Positions 36,133 to 48,220 of a DNA stretch of 64,000 nucleotides are shown here, one piece after another. Location of the stretch: contig NC_092365.1 in NCBI RefSeq assembly GCF_030848805.1, positions 1,302,001 through 1,366,000 of the forward strand, in the 5' to 3' direction. Positions within the stretch are counted from its first letter, which is position 1. Every line of letters begins with the position of its first letter. The notes below the pieces were generated by a model. The model worked only from the letters and a program-made list of their open reading frames with translations. It was not told the origin of the DNA and made no database searches. Source of the DNA: Temnothorax longispinosus. Lineage: Eukaryota > Arthropoda > Insecta > Hymenoptera > Formicidae. The position numbers and the translations under genes were made by a program.

Positions 36133-38439
36133 CTCCAGTTCCGTGGTAAATTACACATACGGGTTCCATTACCGGACCTCGTTACTTCGGAATCGAAAGC
36201 CTCGGCGTCTCTCCCGGCCACCGCGGTGCTTTCCCGAGCCACGAGGAATCGATATCCTTCCGATAGCGCGGGGCTATCGGGCGCCGTCGAGGGGACGCGA
36301 GCGCGAAAGTAACGTCAAGGGACGGAGGAGGGAACATCGTTTTTCAAAACCGCACGTGAGGATTGACGGGGGTAGACAAAGGACGAGAAAGAGAGAGAGA
36401 GAGAAAGACGAAAGAGACTTGCTTAAGCGCGGACCACGCGCTTCCCGATGAATCCTCCCTCGAAATTATTTAACGGGTTTAATAGATGCGGTGCGAAGTA
36501 ACGTTCGCCCCGGGGAAAGTCGGAGTTCCTCGTGGAAAAGAAGGGCGTATCGGCGGTAACGGGAGAAAACGAAGGCGGAGACAGCTCCCTACATCCTTTA
36601 CAATCCTTTAACGATGACACATTACTTCCGAGCCTTCCCGATGGTCGCAATTCCGGCTACGTTACTGTCACTTAGCGAGCGGAGTCGCGAATCTGTCTCG
36701 AAGGAGACCGGCGGGTAATCTTCTCTCGAGATTCACCCCGAAAGGCGAGGTCTCGCACGACACGGAAGACTCGATACATATTTGCATCTTTCCTTTTTAC
36801 GTTGTGGTGTTATTATGGAAAAATGTAATTAATTAATTTATTTGCCTACATCATGATATTTTCATTATAATATAATATGGCAAATCATAATTATGTCTTT
36901 GAAAGAAATATTCACGTCCCGCAGCGTTTTCTCTTCGCGTTGCGTCCGCTTACTTTGAAACTGCAAGAATATTCACAGAAATTGTAAAAAAAAATATCAT
37001 TTAGACGTCAATCTTTTTTCCCTCATATTTTTTTCGCGATTTAATATCTTAATAATTCGATCTTATTACGTTATATATAAAATCTTTCAGTTGAGTGAAA
37101 TCCGCTTTATTTGAAATAAGGTAAAATTAAATTAAATTGAAATTAGATTACGTGGATTAATTTGCGAGAGGCTGCTTTAATGGCTCGCGATTTGAAGAGG
37201 ACCCTTTCAGATTCAACTTCTCGAATCTACGTTTATGGAAAGCTCTCGCCGCGTTTTTGAATTCACAACGCAATCCCAAAGTTCGCACATATATTGTTTT
37301 TTTTTTCCTCCCCAGCACTCTGCGTGGAGTCCTTTGGAAAGAGTGTTCGCTTACGCTCGCGCGCGCGGCCATTGCAAATTGCGAGGGATAGCTGGGGATA
37401 GCCAAGGTGAGAGCATACCTGCAACGTCTCGAAGCCATTTGCGAAGTTTTTCTGAGGATAACCGCGCGGCTGACGGGGGAGAGGGGTGGGCGAGGAGGAT
37501 AAGAGCGACCAGAAGAGATAAGGGGGTGAGTGAAGATACGGGGGTCCTTAGTGGTGTCGCCGTCGCGTCCTTCTCTCTCTCTTGCTTTCTCTCTCTCCCT
37601 CCTCGGTGCAGGCAAGTGCGACCGATGAGACGTCCGGAGGACCGGCGAACGGTTAGTTAAGGAACACGAGAAAGCACTTCTGGATCACTCTCGGCGCTCG
37701 CGTCCCTCCTCCACGAGGCAACGTCTCGGATACGGAGATACGATCGACTCTCTCTCCCTATAGATATCATCTCGTGCATATAATACGTCAATTTTCACAC
37801 CCTCGTCGACCGTCGCGTCGTGCGCCGCGTCACCGTCGCCCTGACACGCGTGGCGAAAGATCTCTGTCCGTCTTTAACACCGCGTGCAATCCGTAGAGCG
37901 TTTCCGGTTCGACCGGAGTAACTAAAAAGTTACTCCCTTTTTCCCTCTCGCGCGAGAGAGGCGAATCGAAACGTCATCCGATAAATAACTTTATTCTTCG
38001 TTTTCGTTTTTATCTTGGAGCGAATTCTGAACGATATTTCCTTCCCAGGCGCTTCCGGAACATGTTATCCCGTTACTTCGGAACAATGAATCGGCATTAC
38101 ATAAAATTAGATATCGCTAAAAATCTACGGTGCAATTTTCGAGATTCTATATTTGCTGACAGCTACCACAGCCGCCGGAGTATACCGTCGAGTTACACAG
38201 ATAAATCGCGAAGAGCGATCTCTCTCTCCGTTTCTCTTTCTCTCTTTCTCTCGCCGAAGAAGGATTCTCCGAAGAGGTTCTCCGGCGGGGAAAGTCCACC
38301 TCCGTCTCATCCTTTCTCGTTCTGCCGGCGGGTTTTTCTGCCGGCGGCTTGCGCCTTTTTCGCGCGAAACCGAACTCAGAAGCGATGCATCATAATCAGG
38401 CGGTCAACTTACTTAGTCTGGAGTGCTGCGCGCTTAAGT

Positions 38440-38453
38440 TAATTAGCTAATTA
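38440..38453. promoter_or_regulatory. Perfect TAATTAGCTAATTA palindrome
   Basis: Two TAATTA homeodomain core motifs in mirror arrangement form a 14-bp perfect palindrome, followed by more TAAT motifs up to 38465. It sits between GC-rich blocks. Function is inferred from the motif only. Confidence 0.4.
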
Positions 38454-39483
38454 CTAATTTTAATCGGATGACGTATGCGCATCTCGGGGGATACAAGCAA
38501 ACCCTCTTAGCTAGGGATAGCTCACCTCCCCCTGCCGCCCCGCGCGCTCTCACACAAATGCACGCCACACGCCTCCTCCTCTCTCTCTCTCTCTCTCTTC
38601 CCTTTCTCCTTTCGACTTCGCTATCCCCTGTCGTATACGTCCGACGGGGCAATCCCACGGTCTAAGTAATTTAACTAAAACTTCTCGAACATTTTTCCAC
38701 CATTTTCGAGCGCCAGGACTCTTTCTCTCTCTCCCTTTCTTTCTCGTTCCCTCCTTCCCTCCCTCTGCTTTTCGTGCTGATACGTCATGCGAACGTTGGT
38801 TTGCAAAACGCACAATTTCTTAAGTCTCGCTGACTAGACATAAAGATAAACAATCGCAGTTCACGTACGAGAAGGTACTAAACGTGGGAAAAAATAAGAA
38901 CGCGTTGCGTTTTATGCGACGAAAGAATCTTCGAAACGACGTGCTAAAAAAAATGTAAACGTGTTCTCGTTTTGATAACGACGGACATTATCAACTGTCA
39001 TTGAACGTTGCAGACATTTCGAAACGGTTAACATCACGATTTTTGTAATTCCCATATCGTTAAGCCATTTATTGTTAAACGCTGCGGATTCCGTTGGGAT
39101 CCACTTACTCTACATCGTATACGAGTTTATCAAAGCGCATAAGCATGGTAATATATCACACGACCATTGAGGCAGCCGGCATGAATTTTGCCATACGGCG
39201 TAGCGGCTAAGCGTTTCATTGGAAAATTGCTCATACATATTACATGTATTACATCATACGGTTATATGTTTTTCTGTAACTGCATGCGCGCAACTGAGAG
39301 GCGACCTTTAATATGCATCAGAGCACCATACGCAAACTAGCGTGTGTCCAACAGAATTCGTTATTGATATCAATGTAACTTTAACACGCGGCACTGCGTC
39401 AAGATCTTACTTTTCCATAGCTGCACGAGGACACAGCGAACGGGGGGCGCGATAGCGTTCCGAGAACGAAACGAAACGAAAAA

Positions 39484-39519
39484 AAGGAGAGGGAGAGAGG
39501 GAGAGAGAGAGAGAGAGAG
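39484..39519. repeat. GA-rich microsatellite
   Basis: GGAGAGGGAGAGAGG followed by a pure GA run ending at about 39519. Confidence 0.85.
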
Positions 39520-41481
39520 CTTTGGTCGCGCCGGCAAGCGGTCGGGAGCCAGGAGAGATAGTAAAATCTAGACTCGTCCGTCGTTAACGAGACACGGATA
39601 CGATTACAAGGGGATAACGACCGCCCTTGGAAAAACATCGAAGGGGAAGGGGACCAGACCGCTGGACATCGCGCGGCGCGTGGTCTTTTATCACCGGCCG
39701 CGTCGATAATGCGGCGTTGTTAACGCGGCCGAATCCAATATCTGGCTGGCAAATTGGCAGCGAAGGCGGAGGGACGAGGAGGGGGGAAGGGGACGTGGGG
39801 AAAACGGAAAAGCCGTCCGCAAACAGTTGTTATTAATAATATGCAATATGCCGGGGCCCCGTATCTGGGTAAGCTTCGCGATATCCGGCCGCCACTTACG
39901 GCGCGCGCACAGGAGCTGGAGAAACGCTGCCCGCGCTTCGCTAATGAGGTAGGAATTAATTAATCGGGGCTTGCGCGAGCGAATGGAGGTGGGGAGAGAG
40001 GGAAGAACGGGGAGGATGATCCCGAATAGCCCGCGGCTCCCGAACCAGGGAGGATACCGCTGACGTACGAGTTTCGCCGCGCTCTTTCTTGCCGGCTCTC
40101 GATGGAGCCTCGCAGCCGCCGTTTTGGCTTCCAGCTTCGTCGTTGCGATCGCTGATCGAGGAGAAGTTACGCGAATAAAAATAATATCATTATCCTAACT
40201 TATGCTTTAAACGAATGAAAATGTAAAAGTACATAATGTACACGCAGGCCTGTATACGAGCCTCTCGAAAACCAAAGTAATCAACTTCTTGTAGATTTCT
40301 TAATTTTAGTATTAGAACAGGTGATTTTACGAGCTTTAATTTATTATTTTATTTTAATTTATAATTTTATTAATCTTCTCTGCACTTTTTACTTACAGAG
40401 TTGATCAATTTGGGTGAAAGGCTTGTATCTATATATCTATAACAAGGAAAACGCATGGGACTCGCGTTTGACTCGCGGCACGTGACTTTCGGTCGAGGAT
40501 GCTGCGCGACGAATACCCCGAGTAATTTTTCCCTTAACGCACGAGTGCCGAGGTAGCGGGACGTCGTCTGTTCTCTAATTAAATATCTCGACAATTAGTA
40601 GCCGCAGATAACTGCGCGCACGCACTCTCCGACGTGTTACACATCGCGTAGGCAGCTTCTATCCGTTCCGTTAACGAGGCAGATTATTCGCGTCGGCACG
40701 ACTGACAAGAAAACTAACGAGGGTGTGCATAGGAAATGGTTTGTCGTTTGCATGCCGATAACACGGCGGCGTCCTCAACTCGAAAGATAAGTGCATCTGT
40801 CAACCAGCGAGCACGGCGGGCGCGGGGTTCTTTTATTTCCCAGCTTTCGAGAGCGAAAGCGCTCGTAGGGTCTATAATTTACTCGTTAACGCGTGGAAAG
40901 AAGAGAAACGGGAAAGTATGTCGTGTGACTCTGAAACTCGCTTCGCAGAAAAGAATATTTATCCGGGAATATTTATCCGTACACAAGGTGCCTTAAATCT
41001 TCGTCGCTTTAATCCTTAAACGTGAATAACGGTGATGAAAGCGTCATAAAATTTAGATAATTTAATTACACTGTAAAGATCGTCACGATATGTATTGGAA
41101 ATAGATATGGGCGTCACAAAATCAGTGAGATAATCTCTTATGTAGCCTCTGATTTCAATTAATAACAATTAGGACATATGTATCCTGTGTATGACAACTA
41201 GCGATAGGATTAAGTATATATCTTATATATATTTAAGTAAATAAATTTTACAAGTAAGTAAATCTGTTGGCGTAGTTTCGAGCCCTCTATGATTATCGCG
41301 AAAAATAAGATTACTTCCAAGTAGACTCAAATCGAATTTTTTACGAGTATTTTACTTACAATTTTATATTCCTTTAAATCAAAACATTTGGATAAAGTGA
41401 CAGTTGTTTTAATATATTATTTTTTTATAATTAGAAATTTTAATTAGAGATTAATTGAAGATTTATACTCCTGCTAATATA

Positions 41482-41608
41482 AGGGAGCTTTCCAGCAAGC
41501 GACCCAAGTCGACACAAACGTCGTTCTATCTTTCTTTTTTAGCAATGAGTAACAAAGACAAAACGACACTTGTGTCGACTTATTGTGTCGCTTGCTGGAA
41601 AGCTCCCT
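41482..41608. mobile_element. MITE-like snap-back element with 22-bp inverted ends
   Basis: The two ends are perfect inverted repeats of 22 bp (AGGGAGCTTTCCAGCAAGCG followed by AC, and its complement). A second inner inverted repeat (AAGTCGACACAA / TTGTGTCGACTT) follows, so nearly the whole 127 bp can fold into a hairpin. The interior CGTCGTTCTATCTTT also occurs, complemented, in the element at 2691-2796. It has no coding capacity. Confidence 0.7.
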
Positions 41609-43625
41609 AAATCATCGAAATCACACGAACATATAATTATTAAAAGGAACTCGAAGTTACTATTTATAATTTTTATATAGATTTAAAGAGAATACATTTC
41701 GAGAAGTAAGATCGATGTAGAGCAGTGAAAAAAAAAGAAAGAAGCGAGAAAGATATTATTTATCTGTAAGTTCAAACAATAATGTAATTTTTACAATAGA
41801 GCGAGGCGAACAGACGTGGCTATCTCTATTGCAAAAAAAAGTTAAACAAATATTTTAATATTACAATTTCACGTTATTCTATACGCAACATTTCGCCATT
41901 CCGCAAATTGCTCGCTACTCCACTCGAATCTCGCATTGTAATTTTGCGCCAATTTGTAATTTGAATAAGGATATATATTTCTCCGCATTTCGTTTGCATA
42001 TCAATTTTGACGCGTCTATTCTTCGTGAAAGACATTGAATATAACGTTGCCGAGCATCGTGGCCCGCTGTGAAAGGTGTAGACAACATCTCGTTACGAAC
42101 TTTAATTTCAAATTTCAAACGCTCATTTCAAACGCACCGACCGTTCCGACGTCGGCCGCCGCGCGCGCGCGCGCCGCCCGGCCGCCATGACACTTTCGCT
42201 GCGCGGCGGTCGGGACGCACGTCGTCGCGCGAACGCTCCCGCGGTTAATCGCAGATTTTGCTTATTCGGAGTGAGTGACAAACGCAAATTCTCGTCGGGA
42301 GTGCCGATTGAAGTGACGGGCGATCGCCGGAGCATATCGTTTACCGCTGATCTTCTCGACCGACGCCGCATCGACGTTTCGCAATCGTCTTCGCCTCACC
42401 TCGCTGTGCTTCGGAACGGATACAGTCCCGCTACTCCCGCTAGTCCCGCTGGGAGTACAAATCCCCGACATATACCGCGAGAATAATCATCGCGAGTGCC
42501 TTCGAGAGGCTCGAAGCGCGTACGGCGAGCTTTTCGCTGGACGTAGCACGCCGAAATCAGTCGTTTTTGATTACACAATTAATTGCCGCGCCTTGAATTA
42601 AAAGTGACTTATTCGTCACTCTTGTCGGGACGTAAAAAAGGCTTCCAGGACGCCACGATACTTCGCGAAGGCGCGTTCACGGGAAAATTCCGCGCGTGTA
42701 TGCTCGACAGAGGAGAGAGAATTAAAGATCGATGTGCATAAAATATTCGTCGTGATAATATGGGTAGCACGATTGTACGTAGCTACGAGTTAATTCTTCG
42801 TCAGGAAACGAGCCGTAAACGTACATAATAAACAAAGCCGTTCCGGGAATCCACGCCTACGGCGTCTTGGCGCCTAGCGTCGACATCGTAAACAAGCGAG
42901 CTCGCCTTCCCCCCCCCCTCCCCTCACCTGTACGCGCGTCATGGTATTTTTCGAAATAACTTATTTACGCGCAGAGTCGTTCCGGCTGTCGCGAGGATCG
43001 GTTCGTGCTTCTCTCCGCGCTCATCTCGTTGCTCGCGTTTCCGCGCGTGATTGATCGATCGGTTTGGTGTCGTGCATCGAAATTCGCTTGCTAATAATCG
43101 GCGACGATAATCGTCGTGTGATATTCGCCGGCATTGCATTCGACGGAGACTCTCGATTGAACGACGCGACACACGTGACAGTATTTAATTAGCGTATTTA
43201 AGTTTCATAGGCCATTCATGGACCCATCGTAAAAGTGATTAATTTCTAATTAAAAAAGAAATTATTTTCTATCCTCAATATTTCTTGATTTTATTTCTGT
43301 AACGTAATACAATTTATTTCCAAAATTTGAATTTTTTAATAATAAATTAAATCTCCTTAAAATAAACTGCATTAAACGTGGATCAATTTGGCATAAAATC
43401 AATTCCAACAGCCTATGAAGGTTAATACGAACCGAATTTGTTGGTTTCGCACAATCTCCAAGTTTCGGTCGCGCGATTCATGGAGCGAAGGGCGTTTTCT
43501 TCCGCGATGATTTCCGGATCCGCGATCCTTCGGACAAAGCAAAGTGCGACTGACTTACAAAATTTCCGTTCGGCAGTGACAAAGTGCCCGTTTCCGATGT
43601 ACATCGTTTCCTCGATCCTGGAGTG

Positions 43626-43694
43626 ATGCCTTTCTACTGGAGGAACTTGCAGGCATCGGAGCAACCGGCGGAGCAGACTGCAATACCCTGGCTG
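43626..43694 (+). ncRNA. Exon-like segment with strong donor
   Basis: An ATG at 43626 opens 23 codons (starting MPFYWRNLQ) that run into CTG|GTGAGT, a near-consensus donor at 43695. The 5' limit of the exon is unknown; the upstream 180 bp is moderately GC-rich. Joined to the next exon-like segment the frame stops at once (GTA TAG), so this is more likely a 5' UTR or long non-coding exon than coding sequence. Confidence 0.35.
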
Positions 43695-44763
43695 GTGAGT
43701 GAAATTAATTATTTATTTGTTATTTAATCTTCCCACGGATACCGGTACGTGTATGTTTTATTCACCGCAGTATTTTTTATTCTTTCCATTCTTTTTCTTT
43801 TTATTTAACCCTACTTTACTTATACTCGCGTGGTCTTTTTTAACGTAATTACCCGCGTAGAGTGTATTTTACACTCTAATATTATATCTTCTTATTTTCA
43901 TTACTCTTTTTGATCATTTACAATTAGATGAAGGTTGATGATAGTATCTATGCATTTTAAATAAAGATTAATGCAAAAATTGTTTAATTGTGAAACAATT
44001 TGTGCAACATTTGATCGATAAAAACGTTTTACTCTGTGAATTTAGTAAATTTCTAAGGCTGTATTTTACACTCCCGCGCGAGTCACGTAAAGTTAATTAA
44101 TTGCTATTAAATTGAATAAAAATGTATTTGAACAAAAAAGATTACTTCTAAAGGCGATTTAATTAAGAAAATTTTTTTATGTTCTTTAAAAATTTCTCCC
44201 TGAAGAAGTTAAATATCTGCTGTGATATTACACGTGCCTGTAACTGTGTAGTTCTTTATTAAGTATTAATTAAAGCGTTTAAAAATAATTATCGTAAAGG
44301 ATACTTCTCATATCCGCATTTATTAAAAGTATCTATTATTTATATAAATATTTGAACAATATTCGATTGTGACAGTAACGGGCTAATATGAAATTGATGA
44401 CATAATTTAATTTCTAAACTCATTCCGAATATTTTATTATGTAGTATTCTAGTCCTAGTCAATTTTCCTGGGTATCAAAAAGTACTTATCGATCTTTAAT
44501 TTGAAATTCTTTGTAAATATCTTCACCCATTGAACTTTGTGACGGTTTAATACGCGGGCGGAAAATATCGCGAGTAACAGAAGTGAAAAATAATTATATA
44601 ATCGAAACATTTAATTAAACAATGTGTTTGAATGTTTGTTTGTACAATTTATTCTACATATAGTTGGATTTTAACCAACACGGAAATAATTAAATAACAC
44701 GCGGTAATTAAAATACGTAAAATGCACGATAAAATAATAATTATAATGTATTTATTTTTCCAG

Positions 44764-44802
44764 GTATAGTCGAGGACGTACTTAGCTAGGGTACAACGAC
44801 TG
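44764..44802 (+). ncRNA. 39-nt micro-exon-like segment
   Basis: Bounded by a pyrimidine-rich acceptor (TTTATTTTTCCAG) and a donor (CTG|GTGAGTAA), both close to consensus. The same CTG|GTGAGT donor context ends the segment at 43694, 1.07 kb upstream. The segment contains TAG stops. Best read as an internal exon of a plus-strand non-coding RNA or of a 5' UTR. Confidence 0.4.
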
Positions 44803-45940
44803 GTGAGTAAACTCGTTTATCATGTTTGCATAATATACAATTCTGATATCCGTTATCCTTTTATTCGCCTATTTATCATTATCAATTATTAAATATCGCG
44901 CTCATCTTCGTGTTTAGGATTTCTGCGAATAAATAACAAGATACCAAATTACTTTCTTCCTATTTCGACGGCAAAAGATAATTAAAATATGCGATAATAA
45001 TGAGCAGCGATCGCAATTATTTTCTATACTAGCCATTTATTCGATCATTGTCTATTCTCGTTCTGTCGATAAAAAGCATGAAATCGCAGTAATTATCGTC
45101 ACCATCATAAAAATCATTTACTTTCACATTCGAGCTTCTCAGAAATCAAATTGATCAATTCCACTTTTTGTAACTTTTTTAAATTCTAGTATCAAAGCAC
45201 ATTTAGAACTTTATCGATTTTTTTTTACTTCATGGAGTTGATCTGCCTGGCTTTTGTGAGATTCACTTAATACCGAAATCCTAGGCATGAAAATCGGCCA
45301 CTAGTTATAAATCAAATCGTGATAGATATTTTCTTTCACTTCTCTGTGTTATTATCAATTATGAAAAAAATTATAGCGTTATAAAATTACGCATGTTTTA
45401 TATTGAAACGAGACGTAGATTATTTCACTCGAAGTAGGTAGTTTTAAGAAGACACTTATGAATTCGGTCTGATCAAGAGATATCGAAACTCGACATCCGT
45501 TAGCGTTACACAAAAATAAAATCGTGACGGTCGACGTCGGCAGAGACAGGAACAGAGAGGGAGAGAGAGGGCTTTTTCGCGCGAGCGGCGCTTTCTTCGG
45601 GTTGGCAATCCTTCACAGTTAACGCCCCTAATCGTATTCATTAAAGTGCTCTCAATGCTTTTACACGGCTCTCAAGCTCCCGCCACCACTTTCTCGCTCC
45701 CGCTTCTCGCAAACGCTTCTTCCTCGCCCGCCCCCCTCCTCCCCCTTCGCGTCGTGGTCCTTCCGCCTTAGCGCCTCCGCTTTCAGCGCTCAAGATTTCG
45801 AGCGGATTCCCTCTCGCACTCTTCTCTCTTCCTCTCTTCCTTTCTTCCTCTCCCTGTAGGTTAAATAAAACCTATCTCTCTCCATCTCTATTTTTCTTCT
45901 TTATCTATTACGCTCTCTTCGTCGTTCTCCATCCTGTTTT

Positions 45941-45943
<3 letters not shown>

Positions 45944-45982
<39 letters not shown>
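45944..45982. repeat. (TC)n microsatellite
   Basis: About 19 uninterrupted TC units within a longer pyrimidine-rich tract (about 45780-45982). Confidence 0.95.
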
Positions 45983-45985
<3 letters not shown>

Positions 45986-46194
45986 TTCCCGGCCCGGTCG
46001 TCGAGAGAGCTTTTAAGTTAGCAACAATGCGCGGATTTATAAACCAGCGGCAGCGGGCATTGTTATCGGCGAGTGATTGGAAGCCGTCGTTTCGACACCG
46101 GTCGAATACCAACCATCGGTTGCCCGGGCCATTGTTGACCTCTTTATCTTGGAAATTCGTGGGTGCTACGGTCTCTACCTTCTACGTACCGCTT

Positions 46195-46258
46195 GCCCGC
46201 CCGCCCGTCCGTCCGTCCATCCGTACGTAGTACGTACGTTCGTCCGTCCATCCGTCCA
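46195..46258. repeat. Degenerate CCGT/CCAT tetranucleotide tandem repeat
   Basis: CCCGCCCG units pass into CCGTCCGTCCAT, a TACGTAGTACGTACG interruption, then again CGTCCGTCCATCCGTCC. Imperfect tandem array of about 64 bp. Confidence 0.85.
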
Positions 46259-46883
46259 GGGACTCGCTAAATCACTCGGGTTTTATTGATGGACCGCGGG
46301 GCAGAAAGGCGCGCGCCCGAACGGGCCGGTGCCTCGGTATCACGGCTCGTGATAAACGGCCCATTGTGGACCGCCTTTTCTTCATGGCTCCTTAGTGTGT
46401 CGCGCGTGCGGTACTTTCGACCGTTTCCCATTTGAGCGCCGGATCGGATTTACTCGTTTCTTCGGCCGCCGAATGACAGGACCGCGTCGAGGCATGTCCG
46501 AATTGATGTGGCATAAATGTGGCAGCGGTGATGTCTGATCGAAATCTTGCGAAACGGAGAGACAATTAATATTTATACTTCTAGATATATAAAGATTGTG
46601 AGGATAAAAGTAAATAGTTATTGAGAAAAGTATGAGAAGATGTGACATCTTTGAAATTAATGCATCACGCAAGAAAGCTTGTTTGAGATTATTTTAAATT
46701 AATTCATGTCGATTTGGCGTAAAATAACAAATGACGGTGTCGTAAGTTAACAACGAAGAGTTCTGACCGGTCGTCAGCTTCACTTGTTTCTACCTCAAGA
46801 AACTAAAGTCTCAATCCTTGCTAAATATAAATAGAGAATTGAGAAATAATCCTGTACACGAAGTATAGTTTCGAATAACAGTA

Positions 46884-47025
46884 TTTTTCGGGTCCGTTTC
46901 AAGCGAAGAACTGCCACTTTTCGGACAAAAGCTGTACTGACTGTAAAGAGCACCTATATTTCTCACCGATAGTGCAGCTTTTGTCCGAGGAACATGGCTT
47001 CCTCACTCGAGAACGATCCAAAAAA
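46884..47025. mobile_element. Imperfect long palindrome, MITE-like
   Basis: Inner arms TCGGACAAAAGCTGTACT (46921-46938) and the complement of AGTGCAGCTTTTGTCCGA (46971-46988) pair at 17 of 18 positions. Outside them, similarity between arms continues with gaps out to TTTTT...GGGTCC on the left and GGATCC-like on the right, about 142 bp in all. It could be a decayed MITE; a hairpin RNA precursor is less likely. Confidence 0.5.
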
Positions 47026-47429
47026 AAAAGCGTCGTTGATCAACACCGTCTCGCGTACGAAACCCCTTTCCCGCGACTAAAGGGTTAAAGCCGGACCCGA
47101 TTTGCTCGCCCTGACGAAGGAAGCGTGACCGCTGTCCGGAATACATATGTAGATGGGATTTCAAGTCCGCATTTAACCGCCTTACATCGGCGTAAACGCT
47201 CGCCGTGTCGCGTTCTCACCCTATAACGTCTGTGTTTCACGTTTTCTGCGCCACGGCCGTCGGTGTAGCTTTAATGCGGAGCACGTGGATGCGCGTCGAT
47301 CTCGCCGAATTATACGCGTCGGTGACACTCGTCGGTACAATGGGATACCCGGGGTGAATCGCGCACGTTTCTACCCCCTCGGCTCGCAAGCTGACTTTCC
47401 CATGATGTGCCCATAATCAGATCATCTCT

Positions 47430-47512
47430 ATCCTACACACCCTACCAATACCGTACATCGCGTTGTGCCGTACCATACCCTATACCCTGTCCCACCCTGC
47501 CTACCCTACCAC
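47430..47512. repeat. Degenerate CCTACC/TACCC repeat
   Basis: Short, irregular reiteration of CCTAC, TACCAA, TACCC and CCACCC units over about 80 bp. It has no clear period, so this is a low-complexity tract. Confidence 0.45.
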
Positions 47513-48187
47513 ATTATGCCGTCAGTCTCTCTCTTCTATCGGCTATGTCACACACGTCCGCACACGCGTACAATCTGCTCCGTAATCCCGAATTTTCTAA
47601 CTAACTGGTTTTTTACGCGTCGCTCAGCTGAATAATCAATCTCACGATTAGTCCTTGCTACTGGGGTAACGGCGAATATATAATGGCGAATACATTGTAT
47701 ATTATCGTGCGCTTTGTACCGCGTGTCCGCGGTACTTTTTTTTTTACAATGCCTTTTTACAATACCTGACTTCTCTAAATCAAAACGCGAGAATTTGCAG
47801 AGATGATGAACATAGATTTTAGGCATTAGTGTAACAAGGATTGATTTTAATTTATCCGACTTTTAATTTATTCTTAGTAATTATATAATTAAGTAATTCA
47901 TAGTAATTAATTTTCATTAAAAATCAGTGACGCTCTACTTTTAGTTTTAATACTTTTAACCTATACATGAACCGCAAAAACTCCCCGTCTGTCATTGTTG
48001 TAATCCAGGAGCAGCATTTCGGAGTTGTATGTGTGTGTTGTGTGTGATCCTTTCTAAAAATCCTGATCGCGAAGCAACAATTCTTCGTTTGTGGTTTACG
48101 GCATCGCGTGAATTCTTGCGCGCGCTAAAATGTACATACGAGATACATTGTGCCGCGTACAAAGAACTATCGATTTTCAAGAGCGAC

Positions 48188-48220
48188 CGGCACGTGTCCC
48201 AAATACCGGGGCACGTGCCG
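48188..48220. promoter_or_regulatory. Inverted repeat with two CACGTG E-boxes
   Basis: CGGCACGTGTCCC, a 7-nt spacer, then GGGGCACGTGCCG: arms match 12 of 13. Each arm holds a canonical CACGTG E-box (48191-48196 and 48212-48217), 21 bp apart, so on the same helical face. Use by bHLH factors is inference. Confidence 0.4.

Larger units (their letters stand above)
31960..38400. other. Gene-poor stretch with GC-rich patches and microsatellites
   Basis: No conserved coding exon recognised on either strand. GC-richer blocks (about 33980-34900, 35640-36760, 37160-37900) alternate with AT-rich DNA. They carry CT/AG microsatellites (35240-35263, 36006-36028), a CTCG-type run near 34308-34332 and an alternating CG tract near 36115-36132. 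The open frames are Arg/Ser-rich and look compositional. Confidence 0.5.
38400..43400. other. Gene-poor stretch with TAATTA blocks and one MITE-like hairpin
   Basis: No gene recognised. Contents seen: a perfect TAATTAGCTAATTA palindrome (38440-38453), CT and GA runs (38577-38600, 39484-39519), a GC-rich block around 39620-39960, AT-rich DNA 40150-42110 with a palindromic element (41482-41608), and a CpG-rich block around 42120-43170. Confidence 0.5.

Noticed and set aside
39840..39960. GC-rich open segment ending in GAG|GTAGGA as a coding exon
   Set aside because: The donor is weak, no acceptor was found and no family is recognised. It is better treated as a GC-rich non-coding block.
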